From a virus: DNA of 64,000 nucleotides. Both the position numbers and the translations under genes were made by a program. Each line of letters opens with the position of its first letter. The first letter of the stretch is position 1. The notes under the pieces are model-generated. The model saw only the letters and a program-made list of their open reading frames with translations. It was not told the origin of the DNA and searched no databases. The DNA is taken from IMG/VR virus record IMGVR_UViG_3300021961_000054, positions 1 through 64,000 of that record. One strand, written 5' to 3'. Below, one piece after another: positions 36,533-45,160 of this stretch.

Positions 36533-38803
36533 ATGGCAGGGTGCGATCAATGTAGGCAAACTATTTTAGTAAATACAGGTGTAACGGTTAGTGTTGCAAC
36601 ATTAATTGATTGTAGTGGTAATACAACATCTTTTAGTTTAGCACCAACATCTGGATTCACAACATACGAACCATATATTACCGATTTTTGTAGTGGAACC
36701 ACAATTAGCGGTGATACACTATATATCGATAATGATTATCCACTAACACATTGGTACTCCTTTAGTTCTTGTTGTAATAACGAAGAGTTTATCGTCTACT
36801 CAAGTTCAAAACTAATCCAAACAGGAGAGACAATAAATATAATTGATTCTAAATCATATAATGGAAATGTATATACCGGATGTTATACCTGTACAAATAC
36901 TGATAAAATTGGTTCTAACGAACCTATTTTAGATAGATTAATATATTTTGAACCACAAGGAAGTCCTATTGAAGGCATTATTATCTATAAACTAGGCTGC
37001 GTAAGTTGTCTTGAAGTAAATCCATGTCCTACAATATGTTATAAATTATATTCTTGTGACAATCTATATGATCCATTTTATAGTAAAAACGAAGGACTAT
37101 CTGGTTTTGTGAATAATTATGTTTCTTTAACAACTAGTGGTATAACTAATGGATGTTTTTATGTTACAGGAGTTGAAAGTTGCGACAATTATGAAGATGT
37201 TACAATAAATTATGATATAATGTGTGAGTGCACATGTAGTTGCTACACTTATACAATACCTGAGAATTCTAAACCAATAATAATAACTTATATTGATTGC
37301 AATGATAACGAAATATCTAATTATGTTAATACAGGCGCCACAACAAGTATTTGTTCAAAGATAACTCCTTTATTTTATAATGAAGTAAATCGAATTATAA
37401 TCCCAATTAAAAATAATGGTCCATGTATTAATGGAGAATGTCAAAAACAACCAATAACAATAAAACCAAGAAATGAGTGTGATGTTATAACTATTTTCCC
37501 TATGGGAGTTAGTTGCTTAGTAACAAACCCATCATCAGTAAATTCATTTGATGGTTATACATACTTACAAATAACAGGAGGAACACCACCATATACAGTA
37601 ATGTGGGAGAATGGAAGTTATGGACAATCTTTAAGTGATTTAAACATAGGTGAATATAGTGCGACAGTTACAGATTTTTATGGTGATTTTATAATTAACA
37701 CAACTTGCGTATTAACAGCTACAACAACTACTAGCACAACAACCACAACAACAACAATACCAGTAATTTATGGACCATTATGTCTATCATATAATGAAAG
37801 TGTACATTATAATACCACAACAACACAAGTCCAATTTGAACCATCTATCAACATTAACAATCAACCAAGTTGGACTGGTACAACAGACTATTTACTATAT
37901 TGGAACGAAAATCAATGGATTATAACTGGAAGTACAATTAATGGGGATTTAGTAAATAATAATCCAATAACACCACCATTAGTTGGTTGGCAATTCCTAG
38001 GTAATCCATATTATGTTGCGGATACATTATTATTATATTCAGGTTTATGCACTAGTGGTGAAGCAATAATTTTAAATCAAATTGCAAATACAAATGTTGA
38101 CTGTAATAATTTAGGATCAATTGCAATAACACCAAATGGAGGTACACAACCATATTTATACTCAATTAATGGAGGAATAAACTACTATAACACACCAATA
38201 TTTAATAATTTACAACCAGGCACATATTTCATTAAAACTAAAGATTCTTTAGATAATGAATCACAAATAACAGAGGTATTAGTTGAAAATATACCAACAC
38301 AACAATATACATTATCATTAAATGTTGATCAAAACACAAATACATTTACAATAACACCAGATAGTAGTTTACCACCATATCAAACTATATCATTTAATTT
38401 TGGACATATTAGTACCTTCATTGGAGTATCAACAATAAATCCAGGGCAATCATATGACAATATAGTAAGTTTTGGTGCTTTAGGAACTATGACATATGTT
38501 GGACAAAATAATTCAACAGATACTATAATTTGTGGTGGATATGTTACTCCTAGACAAATACAACAAACAACATATACAAAAGCACTAACAATAAATGGTG
38601 GTGAGACAATAACTGGATCATTTACTGATTTACTAAACTATGGGATTTGGACACCAACCGAATGTAGATATATAGATGGTCAGTACACATTATTCATTGA
38701 AAGTGCTAATTGTGGCGACTGTTGTATTGTAAAAATTATAAATCCACCATTAACACAAAATCTTGGAGGAGGTAATTTTGTGTTACCACCAAAATTACCA
38801 TAA
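36533..38803 (+). CDS. Cys-rich fibre/adhesin with Thr linker and SprB-like domains
   Basis: 756 residues. The N-terminal half has many Cys pairs (CDQC, SSCC, CYTC, CECTCSCY), hinting at small disulfide or metal-stabilised beta domains. Residues about 330-395 form an SprB-like unit (LQITGGTPPYTVMWENG, then GEYSATVTD). A tract of mostly Thr (about 397-409) acts as a linker. A second SprB-like unit lies near 525-580 (SIAITPNGGTQPYLYSINGG, then PGTYFIKTKDS). The product is probably an elongated surface-binding virion protein. Confidence 0.6.
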   Translation: MAGCDQCRQTILVNTGVTVSVATLIDCSGNTTSFSLAPTSGFTTYEPYITDFCSGTTISGDTLYIDNDYPLTHWYSFSSCCNNEEFIVYSSSKLIQTGETINIIDSKSYNGNVYTGCYTCTNTDKIGSNEPILDRLIYFEPQGSPIEGIIIYKLGCVSCLEVNPCPTICYKLYSCDNLYDPFYSKNEGLSGFVNNYVSLTTSGITNGCFYVTGVESCDNYEDVTINYDIMCECTCSCYTYTIPENSKPIIITYIDCNDNEISNYVNTGATTSICSKITPLFYNEVNRIIIPIKNNGPCINGECQKQPITIKPRNECDVITIFPMGVSCLVTNPSSVNSFDGYTYLQITGGTPPYTVMWENGSYGQSLSDLNIGEYSATVTDFYGDFIINTTCVLTATTTTSTTTTTTTIPVIYGPLCLSYNESVHYNTTTTQVQFEPSININNQPSWTGTTDYLLYWNENQWIITGSTINGDLVNNNPITPPLVGWQFLGNPYYVADTLLLYSGLCTSGEAIILNQIANTNVDCNNLGSIAITPNGGTQPYLYSINGGINYYNTPIFNNLQPGTYFIKTKDSLDNESQITEVLVENIPTQQYTLSLNVDQNTNTFTITPDSSLPPYQTISFNFGHISTFIGVSTINPGQSYDNIVSFGALGTMTYVGQNNSTDTIICGGYVTPRQIQQTTYTKALTINGGETITGSFTDLLNYGIWTPTECRYIDGQYTLFIESANCGDCCIVKIINPPLTQNLGGGNFVLPPKLP
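37721..37758 (+). repeat. ACA/ACT microsatellite encoding a Thr linker
   Basis: A 38-nt run of ACN codons, mostly ACA, encodes Thr. Tracts of the same kind occur in other adhesin-like genes of this window. Confidence 0.7.
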
Positions 38804-38818
38804 AATATCATTACTTAG

Positions 38819-38825
38819 TATTTAT
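38819..38825 (+). promoter_or_regulatory. TATTTAT late-type promoter, near-leaderless
   Basis: The motif ends 5 nt before the ATG, the same spacing as at the gp25 gene. Confidence 0.5.
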
Positions 38826-38830
38826 TAGAA

Positions 38831-41308
38831 ATGGCATATATAATAAAAAATACATCGGGATTAGTAAACACTAGAGTTACAGACATTGGACGCCAAAAAT
38901 TATCACAAGGTAACTTTAAAATTTCATATTTTCAGATTGGAGATAGTGAAATTTCATATGATAAAATTCCACAAAATTATAACCAATCAAATAGCTTTGT
39001 ATTAGAGCCGCAATTTAATTCACAAAATGCCGCAGGTGTTCCACAATCAAATAGACAATATGTAAAATATCCATATTTAGTTGATGAAGCACAAACCAAT
39101 ATATATGGAATTCCATATATGGATTCACTAATTGAATCTGTATTTAATAGAGCACCACTTAGAGGATTTTTTACTGGGGACACAACACAAGGTATAATAA
39201 ATTGGGACTTATTGACTAATGACAAATATGTTGTTAGTGCAAATTATATTGTAAATACTGCAACCCTAAATGGGTCTAATCAAATTGAAATTATATATTC
39301 AGGAACTAATACTAGTAATTTACAAACACCACAAATTGGTGATATAATTACAATATACTATGATGGTAAAGCCAAAAATAACGTTGAGTGTTTTAATTTG
39401 CCAACACCAACACCAACACCAAGTATTAGTTCATCACCAACAACCGCAACTACAACAACTACAACAACAATAGTTGATTGTGCTTCACCAACACCTACAC
39501 CTACACCAAGTAAGACACCTTGTTTAACACCAACACCAAGTCCACAATGTCCATTACCACCATACCCAGATTGTTTTATGGGTATGAATAGTTGTACTAT
39601 AATGTTAACATATAGAATTATTGATGTTTGTAAAAATACGTTAACATTAGATAGACCAACACCAGATTATAGATTTTTCCCAAGTGATTGTTATTCTAGA
39701 GTAATTATTTACCCATCGAATATGACACAAATATACGATAGCATAACCCCAGAGCCACATTGGAACGATCAGGTAATTGATTTTGAATCAATTTGTGATA
39801 CTGACCAATTTGATGTTAAAATATGGAATATGAATATACCTTGGACTGAAAATCCAGCAGGGATAATTGAAACACAATATGAAGGATACCAAAATTCATT
39901 ATCTATTGACTATATTGGGTCTAAAGAATATTTTGGATATAACTCAAGTGAGGGACAAACAGATACTAGTGCAACTTTTTATTATAATTCATTAGGTGAT
40001 ATTGTAACAACAAAACCAGAAGACCAAAAAGCAATTGCGATTATACATTATACAAATCAAACAATAGATTTCTTTTATGGTGAAAAATTTGCATTAGAAC
40101 CATATAACCCATCGAATCCTAGTGATACAACAGGACAAGCAAGAAACTTTAAACTACATATTCCTTGGTTAATGTGGCATAAAAACCCTAATTGTTGTAA
40201 TGGTCAAACGTTTTGGGTTGACCCACCAGGATTTGATGACAAAGACTTATTTAAACCATATTATATTAAATCCACAAGGAATGAAACTATGAACCAACCA
40301 GGTATTAGGTATTATCATTTGTGGGACACAAACAAAAATAACGATGGGCTACCAAATAGAATTGGTAAAGTATTTCCAGATAGTAAATTAGTTATTATTG
40401 ATGATGATGAGATTATTGCTGCAATGTCATATAAAGCAAATAGAAACTGGACATTACCAGCACCACAATTATCACTATTAACACCAAATACATGTGACAC
40501 AACAACATCACAATTTGGTATTTTAACAGGTAGTAATCAAACTATGTATGTAACATATAGATTAACAAATAAATTTGGATTTACAAATTCGTTACATTGT
40601 AATTATTATGTTAAAATACAAGGTAACAATAATGAATGTAATCCAGATACAACTAAAAATGTTGCTATTAGATTTGGCGAAGAGTTTGGATGTTTAATAC
40701 AACCAGGATATTCACCAGTTACAACTACTACAACATATTATCCAGTTACAACAACAAGTACTACATACCCATGTTATGGATGTGAACTACCAGATGGGTA
40801 TTTTGGTGACGAATTCCAAGTCCTAGCACAAATTGTTGCAACAGGAGAAAGACCGGACCCGACAAAGTGGAAAATAATTGATTTTACAAGTCAAATTAGT
40901 AACAATTTTATAAATGGGTACATAACACAAGAATCAATTGTTAATAGTACCTTTGTTATAACAAATGAGAATTATCAAGCAGCACCTTATTATAATTTAA
41001 ATGATTATATACCATTAACACCATTAAATACAACAACTAAAAAATTAAATTTTGGCGATGAGTTTTATTTTTATGGTGCAATAGAAACAGACATACAAGC
41101 AACAATATATGAAATGAAATACAAAATAAACCTAAGTTCAAACGAGTTTCAAGTATCAACAAACCCATCTTGGACATTGGGGACTCCATCATATATAACA
41201 GAAATTGCTCTACTTGATGATAATAAAGATATTTTGGTTATGTCTAAATTACAATCACCTACATTAAGACAAGGTATACAGCAGTATGTGGTTAAGATAG
41301 ATTTCTAA
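38831..41308 (+). CDS. Baseplate-attached fibre protein with Pro-Thr linkers
   Basis: 825 residues. The N-terminus (ITNxxG-like NTSGLVNTRVTDIGRQKL, then ISYFQIGDSEI) is of the type found at the start of phage fibre proteins that dock to the baseplate. Residues about 190-240 contain PTPTPTPS and TTTTTTT linkers around a Cys. A second Thr/Tyr linker lies near 630-645 (TTTTTYYPVTTTST). Between the linkers are beta-rich domains with conserved Trp (LHIPWLMWHKNP). It probably forms part of the outer baseplate or a short fibre. Confidence 0.6.
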   Translation: MAYIIKNTSGLVNTRVTDIGRQKLSQGNFKISYFQIGDSEISYDKIPQNYNQSNSFVLEPQFNSQNAAGVPQSNRQYVKYPYLVDEAQTNIYGIPYMDSLIESVFNRAPLRGFFTGDTTQGIINWDLLTNDKYVVSANYIVNTATLNGSNQIEIIYSGTNTSNLQTPQIGDIITIYYDGKAKNNVECFNLPTPTPTPSISSSPTTATTTTTTTIVDCASPTPTPTPSKTPCLTPTPSPQCPLPPYPDCFMGMNSCTIMLTYRIIDVCKNTLTLDRPTPDYRFFPSDCYSRVIIYPSNMTQIYDSITPEPHWNDQVIDFESICDTDQFDVKIWNMNIPWTENPAGIIETQYEGYQNSLSIDYIGSKEYFGYNSSEGQTDTSATFYYNSLGDIVTTKPEDQKAIAIIHYTNQTIDFFYGEKFALEPYNPSNPSDTTGQARNFKLHIPWLMWHKNPNCCNGQTFWVDPPGFDDKDLFKPYYIKSTRNETMNQPGIRYYHLWDTNKNNDGLPNRIGKVFPDSKLVIIDDDEIIAAMSYKANRNWTLPAPQLSLLTPNTCDTTTSQFGILTGSNQTMYVTYRLTNKFGFTNSLHCNYYVKIQGNNNECNPDTTKNVAIRFGEEFGCLIQPGYSPVTTTTTYYPVTTTSTTYPCYGCELPDGYFGDEFQVLAQIVATGERPDPTKWKIIDFTSQISNNFINGYITQESIVNSTFVITNENYQAAPYYNLNDYIPLTPLNTTTKKLNFGDEFYFYGAIETDIQATIYEMKYKINLSSNEFQVSTNPSWTLGTPSYITEIALLDDNKDILVMSKLQSPTLRQGIQQYVVKIDF
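39401..39542 (+). repeat. CCAACA/ACA repeats encoding Pro-Thr linkers
   Basis: Runs of CCAACA and ACAACA encode PTPTPT and poly-Thr. These simple repeats may change length by slippage or recombination. Confidence 0.65.
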
Positions 41309-41359
41309 AAAACATTTAGTTTTAAATAAAATCAATTACTTTCTAATAAAACATAGTAT

Positions 41360-41968
41360 ATGGCAAAAGATATTAAAAACACACCAAAGGTTTTAGGATT
41401 AGACATATCAACAAAAACAATAGGGTGGGCATTATTTGACGTAAAAAGTCAAGAGTTACTAGAATTAACACACATCTCACCTAGGCCAAAAATGGATAAA
41501 AATAATGATGATAAATTAAAAGAGTTATTACTTAAGTCTGAAATTTTTGCACAAAAACTAATGGAATATAAAAATTTAGGTATATTAAAAGTGATAATTG
41601 AAGAACCATTATTAAACTCAAACAACATATACACAATACAAACACTATTAAGATTTAATAGCTTTATTTTTAAAGAAATTTATAATATTTTAGGAATTGT
41701 ACCACAATTTATATCAACATATAACGCAAGAAAATTTGCCTGGCCAGAACTAGTAAAAGAAAACGAAAAGGGTAAACACGTATTATTTGGCGGCCTACCA
41801 AAGGATATTGATAAAAAAATGTTAGTATGGGAAAAAGTAGCAAAAAAAGAACCACAAATTATATGGTCATACACAAAAAATAATACACTTAGAAAAGAAA
41901 ATTTTGATCAAACAGACGCGTATACTTGCGTCTTAGGCTATATGAAATCAAATGAAATTTGGAAATAA
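41360..41968 (+). CDS. RuvC-like Holliday junction resolvase
   Basis: 202 residues. The RNase H fold acidic residues are in place: LGLDISTKTIGWAL (Asp15), IIEEPLL (Glu81) and DQTDAYTCVLGY (Asp183/Asp186). Length and spacing fit RuvC-type phage resolvases. It would cut branched DNA before packaging, the task done in T4 by gp49, an unrelated endonuclease VII that was not seen in this window. It sits between the fibre genes and the inverted pair, and its stop codon is directly next to the stop of the convergent gene. Confidence 0.75.
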   Translation: MAKDIKNTPKVLGLDISTKTIGWALFDVKSQELLELTHISPRPKMDKNNDDKLKELLLKSEIFAQKLMEYKNLGILKVIIEEPLLNSNNIYTIQTLLRFNSFIFKEIYNILGIVPQFISTYNARKFAWPELVKENEKGKHVLFGGLPKDIDKKMLVWEKVAKKEPQIIWSYTKNNTLRKENFDQTDAYTCVLGYMKSNEIWK

Positions 41969-43063
41969 TTAATTACATAAATTACCAGTAACATCAATTT
42001 CCAGTAATGGCCCACCTGGGAAACTAGTTTGCACTGGTGTAGTCGCTGAACAAAGAATTATTGTGTCTCCTTTATTAATAACCCCAGATATATTACCAGT
42101 ACAATCAGAGAATTCAAAACTAATTCCAATTTGGTTACCATTGTATATATGATACTCATTTAAAATACAAGGAGCTTCAGTTGTGGTAGTTGTTGTTGTC
42201 GAAGTTGAAGTCGAAGTTGTTGTTGTTTGAGGAGGTGGACACTCTAAACAAGCACCATCTTTCTCTAAACCAATCTCATACAAAACCTTAATATTGTCTA
42301 TACCACTTATATTATCGGCTAAACCAAGGAATGTAGCACATGTCGTATATGAATTAGTTAACGTATTAATCTGAATCTTGTAAACGACCCCCTGATTAAT
42401 TATGGTATTTTCAGCAATTAAATTTAAGACCTCTGATGTATAATACTCAAAACCATTAAAACAATCCTTAAACACTTTTGTATTACCACATCTCATATAC
42501 TCATCAAATATGTTAAATGTGACAATACCATCGAAAATACATTTACGATTAATTGTTGTTGTTGTAGTTGTTGTTGGAACAAATGTTGTAGTAGTTGTTG
42601 TATATGTTATAGCAGAATAACTAATAGAAACACCGCTACATAAATCTGGAGGTATTGTAGTTGTTGTAGTTGTTGTAGTTGTTGCAGATGTTGTCGTGGT
42701 AGTTGTTGGAACAATACAATCAAAGATTGCGTCAAAATCAAAGACATCACAAGGTGAAGTTGTTGTAGTTGTAGTTGTAGGACAAGCACCAGAGGAGCTA
42801 GCAACAAGGGATATACCGTCCCAAAAGTCAGGACATACCGAGAAACTATTTAAAGGACCAAATTGATCACAAGTCCCGCCCAATGAACTTGATAAACACC
42901 ATAGATTTTCAGTTACCCCAGTGCTAAAATAAATAAAATAAGATGATGTTATACCAGTATAGTAATTGTATCCATTGTATGTACCACCAGAAAGGAATAC
43001 ATCATCATATACGTATCCAGTATTAAATATACAAACAGTACTTCCAGTACAAGTAAAAGACAT
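41969..43063 (-). CDS. Thr-linker adhesin-like protein on the minus strand
   Basis: 364 residues from the ATG at 43063, which overlaps the upstream TGA as TGATG; a TTG one codon earlier is possible but unneeded. It consists of short Cys-containing beta modules joined by four poly-Thr linkers (about residues 95-101, 120-142, 162-176 and 280-296). Modules such as GVVYKIQINTLTNSYTTC resemble those in the 36533 protein. No signal peptide is present. It is probably a fibre or host-range protein transcribed against its neighbours. Confidence 0.6.
   Translation of the reverse strand: MSFTCTGSTVCIFNTGYVYDDVFLSGGTYNGYNYYTGITSSYFIYFSTGVTENLWCLSSSLGGTCDQFGPLNSFSVCPDFWDGISLVASSSGACPTTTTTTTSPCDVFDFDAIFDCIVPTTTTTTSATTTTTTTTTIPPDLCSGVSISYSAITYTTTTTTFVPTTTTTTTINRKCIFDGIVTFNIFDEYMRCGNTKVFKDCFNGFEYYTSEVLNLIAENTIINQGVVYKIQINTLTNSYTTCATFLGLADNISGIDNIKVLYEIGLEKDGACLECPPPQTTTTSTSTSTTTTTTTEAPCILNEYHIYNGNQIGISFEFSDCTGNISGVINKGDTIILCSATTPVQTSFPGGPLLEIDVTGNLCN
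42178..42782 (-). repeat. Four poly-Thr microsatellite tracts
   Basis: GTT/TGT-rich runs at about 42178-42227, 42551-42602, 42651-42708 and 42755-42782 (ACA on the coding strand) encode the Thr linkers. Their high mutual similarity could support recombination within the gene and with the tracts at 37721 and 39401. Confidence 0.65.
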
Positions 43064-43284
43064 CAAACATTAATTATTTCATTTATTTCACAACTATTAT
43101 CATCAATAACTCTTAGTGTAAAATTTCCAGAGTTAGTCAGTAATGTAGGAACTTCAAAAGTGTAGGGAAAGTCACCAGGTGTTATTGTATTTACATAAAT
43201 ACAAGTTGTATATCCAGTATCACAAACATAAACATTAAATGGTGTTTGGCCTGAAATATCGTTAATAATAACATCTGTTGGCAT
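43063..43284 (-). CDS. Small single-domain fibre accessory protein, paralogue of 34120-34416
   Basis: 73 residues with IINDISGQTPFNVYVC and RVIDDNSCEINEI, matching the plan of the + strand protein at 34120. It is the first gene of a two-gene minus-strand unit with a TATTTAT motif 16 nt upstream and a one-base overlap to the second gene. Confidence 0.6.
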   Translation of the reverse strand: MPTDVIINDISGQTPFNVYVCDTGYTTCIYVNTITPGDFPYTFEVPTLLTNSGNFTLRVIDDNSCEINEIINV

Positions 43285-43300
43285 TATCTATCTTTTTATG

Positions 43301-43307
43301 ATAAATA
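43301..43307 (-). promoter_or_regulatory. TATTTAT late-type promoter on the minus strand
   Basis: ATAAATA on the + strand is TATTTAT on the minus strand, 16 nt before the 73-residue gene. It supports the motif as a directional promoter element. Confidence 0.5.
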
Positions 43308-43360
43308 TAGAAAACTAAAAAAACTTGTATAGTTGATAATATAAAATATTATTATTAATC

Positions 43361-43392
43361 TTTGGTTTTTTAAAAAAAAATACATATATTTG
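43361..43392 (+). promoter_or_regulatory. Bacteroidota-type early promoter
   Basis: TTTG (43361-43364), 20 nt, then TATATTTG (43385-43392) is an exact match to the TTTG...TAnnTTTG vegetative promoter of Bacteroidota. It faces the primase operon, divergent from the late-type motif at 43301. The gap 43285-43430 holds only these two elements. Confidence 0.75.
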
Positions 43393-43430
43393 TCCTATAA
43401 TTTTAAAATTGAATAAATAACTGATAATAT

Positions 43431-43952
43431 ATGTTTGATGTAAAGGATTATTTTAATAAAAATAGAAGAGATCACTATTGGAAACCAAATAAAGAAAAAT
43501 ATAAAAGATTCTTTAGGAGAAAATTAATGGAATTAAAAATTGCAATTGATTTAAAAACATTAGAATCTGATTTAAAGTTAGACACTTATAGATCCCTAGG
43601 TTATATGGGAATTGGAACACAAAGTGGATTAAGTCTTGGAATAAAAACGGAAGATGTGATAAAAACTAAGAAAAAATTGGCTGATCATGTAATTGGTACA
43701 GTCCAAATTGGTACGTTTATACATAGCGAGTGTGAAAAATATAATTGGGATTATGATTATATGGTCGACACATGGTTATATGATAATCTTTGGATTTGGG
43801 CTACAATTTTTGTATCTAAAAATGAACATAAAAACGAAAACATTAGAATTAACGCAGATACTATCGAAGATAAAAGATTCTTAAGACACTATTTAAATGT
43901 TTCCGATTTTTACGAATCAAAATTAAATGGTAAAAAATTAATATTTGATTAA
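43431..43952 (+). CDS. Unknown protein, first gene of the primase operon
   Basis: 173 residues, basic N-terminus, many Trp and Tyr in the C-terminal half (WDYDYMVDTWLYDNLWIW). No signal peptide. No family is recognised. It is the first gene after the strongest early-type promoter, 27 nt before the primase gene, so it is probably made early. Confidence 0.6.
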   Translation: MFDVKDYFNKNRRDHYWKPNKEKYKRFFRRKLMELKIAIDLKTLESDLKLDTYRSLGYMGIGTQSGLSLGIKTEDVIKTKKKLADHVIGTVQIGTFIHSECEKYNWDYDYMVDTWLYDNLWIWATIFVSKNEHKNENIRINADTIEDKRFLRHYLNVSDFYESKLNGKKLIFD

Positions 43953-43979
43953 TTAAAATATTTCATATAATATGTCTTA

Positions 43980-44882
43980 ATGGAAGAAGAAGAGGCAATA
44001 GTTGAACTATTAGAAGAAATACTAGGAGATTATGGACTACATTACTCAAATAAAGGACAGATATCCTTTAATTGTCCAGTTTGTGATGAAGGTAGAGGAA
44101 AACATAATTTAGAAATCAACTATATTTCAAACGTATATAAATGCTGGAGTTGTGGTGAAATAGAAGGAACACATGGTAGTTTAGGTAAACTATTTGATAA
44201 GTTTGGAACTAAAAAACAAAAAAAGTTATTTAATATTCTAAAACCAGATCAAGTAGAAACAAAAAAACAAAAAAAGAAACCAAAGTTAGTTATTCCGGAA
44301 AGCTATACCAAATTTAAAGACTCTAGCCCTATATACCCAGTTAGAAGACAGGCGTATAACTACCTTAAAAGTCGTGGAATAACTGATGAAATAATTGAAA
44401 AATTTGACATTGGTTTTTGTGACAAAGGAAGTCATATTGGAAGAATTATAGTCCCTTCTTACAATAAAAAGGGTGAGTTAAATTATTATGTTGGTAGAAG
44501 TTGGGACATAAAAAGTAAGGCCAAATATAGAAATCCTGAAGCAGAAAAAGATCAAATAATTTTTTGGGAAAACCTAATTGATTGGAACAAAGATATATAC
44601 CTTGTTGAAGGGGCTTTTGATGGGATGTTTTTAGATAACCCAGTTGTGATGCTTGGAAAACATATGTCAGAACTTCTTTTTGAAACAATATATAATAATG
44701 CAAAAGGAAATGTTATAATTTGTTTAGATGGTGATGCCTGGAGTAACGCTGTTAAATTATATCATGAACTTAATGGGGGCGAATTATGGGGTAGAGTTAA
44801 AATCGTAAAATTACCAAAAGATCAGGATGTTTGTGACCTTAAAGGACAAATAGATGATTATTATTTTGAAATAAAGGACTAA
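43980..44882 (+). CDS. 61: DnaG-type primase (gp61 role)
   Basis: 300 residues. An N-terminal zinc ribbon has Cys32, Cys35, Cys55 and Cys58 (NCPVC and KCWSC). The TOPRIM core follows, with YLVEGAFDGM near residue 207 and IICLDGDAWS near residue 246, holding the catalytic Glu and Asp pair. It makes RNA primers for lagging-strand synthesis and should act with the gp41-like helicase. It is slightly shorter than T4 gp61 (342). The stop overlaps the next ATG by one base. Confidence 0.85.
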   Translation: MEEEEAIVELLEEILGDYGLHYSNKGQISFNCPVCDEGRGKHNLEINYISNVYKCWSCGEIEGTHGSLGKLFDKFGTKKQKKLFNILKPDQVETKKQKKKPKLVIPESYTKFKDSSPIYPVRRQAYNYLKSRGITDEIIEKFDIGFCDKGSHIGRIIVPSYNKKGELNYYVGRSWDIKSKAKYRNPEAEKDQIIFWENLIDWNKDIYLVEGAFDGMFLDNPVVMLGKHMSELLFETIYNNAKGNVIICLDGDAWSNAVKLYHELNGGELWGRVKIVKLPKDQDVCDLKGQIDDYYFEIKD

Positions 44883-45160
44883 TGGATATAAATTTAGAAG
44901 CAAACAAATTTTTATTTGAACTCAAAGTGGGGGAAGGGTATAATGACATTGTAGTAATAAAAAGAACCAAAAAAAGAATATACTTTTCAAACAATATCAT
45001 AGTTCATATAAAAAAACTTGAGAATGGGTTATTATATCTTGACTCAAAATTAAACAATAAAAAGTACCCAATAATCAACCAAGTATTAAGAGATATTGAA
45101 GGTTGGTTGGTTTATAAAAAACTTACAGAAAATTATGGATTTAAAAAAAGTAGCAAATGA
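44882..45160 (+). CDS. Small basic protein after primase, unknown
   Basis: 92 residues, basic, beta-rich in the middle (DIVVIKRTKKRIYFSNNIIVHI). It overlaps primase by one base and the nuclease gene by 26 nt. The charge suggests nucleic acid contact. No family is recognised. Confidence 0.6.
   Translation: MDINLEANKFLFELKVGEGYNDIVVIKRTKKRIYFSNNIIVHIKKLENGLLYLDSKLNNKKYPIINQVLRDIEGWLVYKKLTENYGFKKSSK

Noticed and set aside
43064-43066. TTG start for the minus-strand adhesin.
   Set aside because: The next codon is ATG in a TGATG stop-start overlap, the arrangement used by many gene pairs here.
45096-45134. TTG start extending the PD-(D/E)XK nuclease by 13 residues.
   Set aside because: It would increase overlap with the previous gene, and the ATG at 45135 gives a natural N-terminus (MDLKKVANEL).
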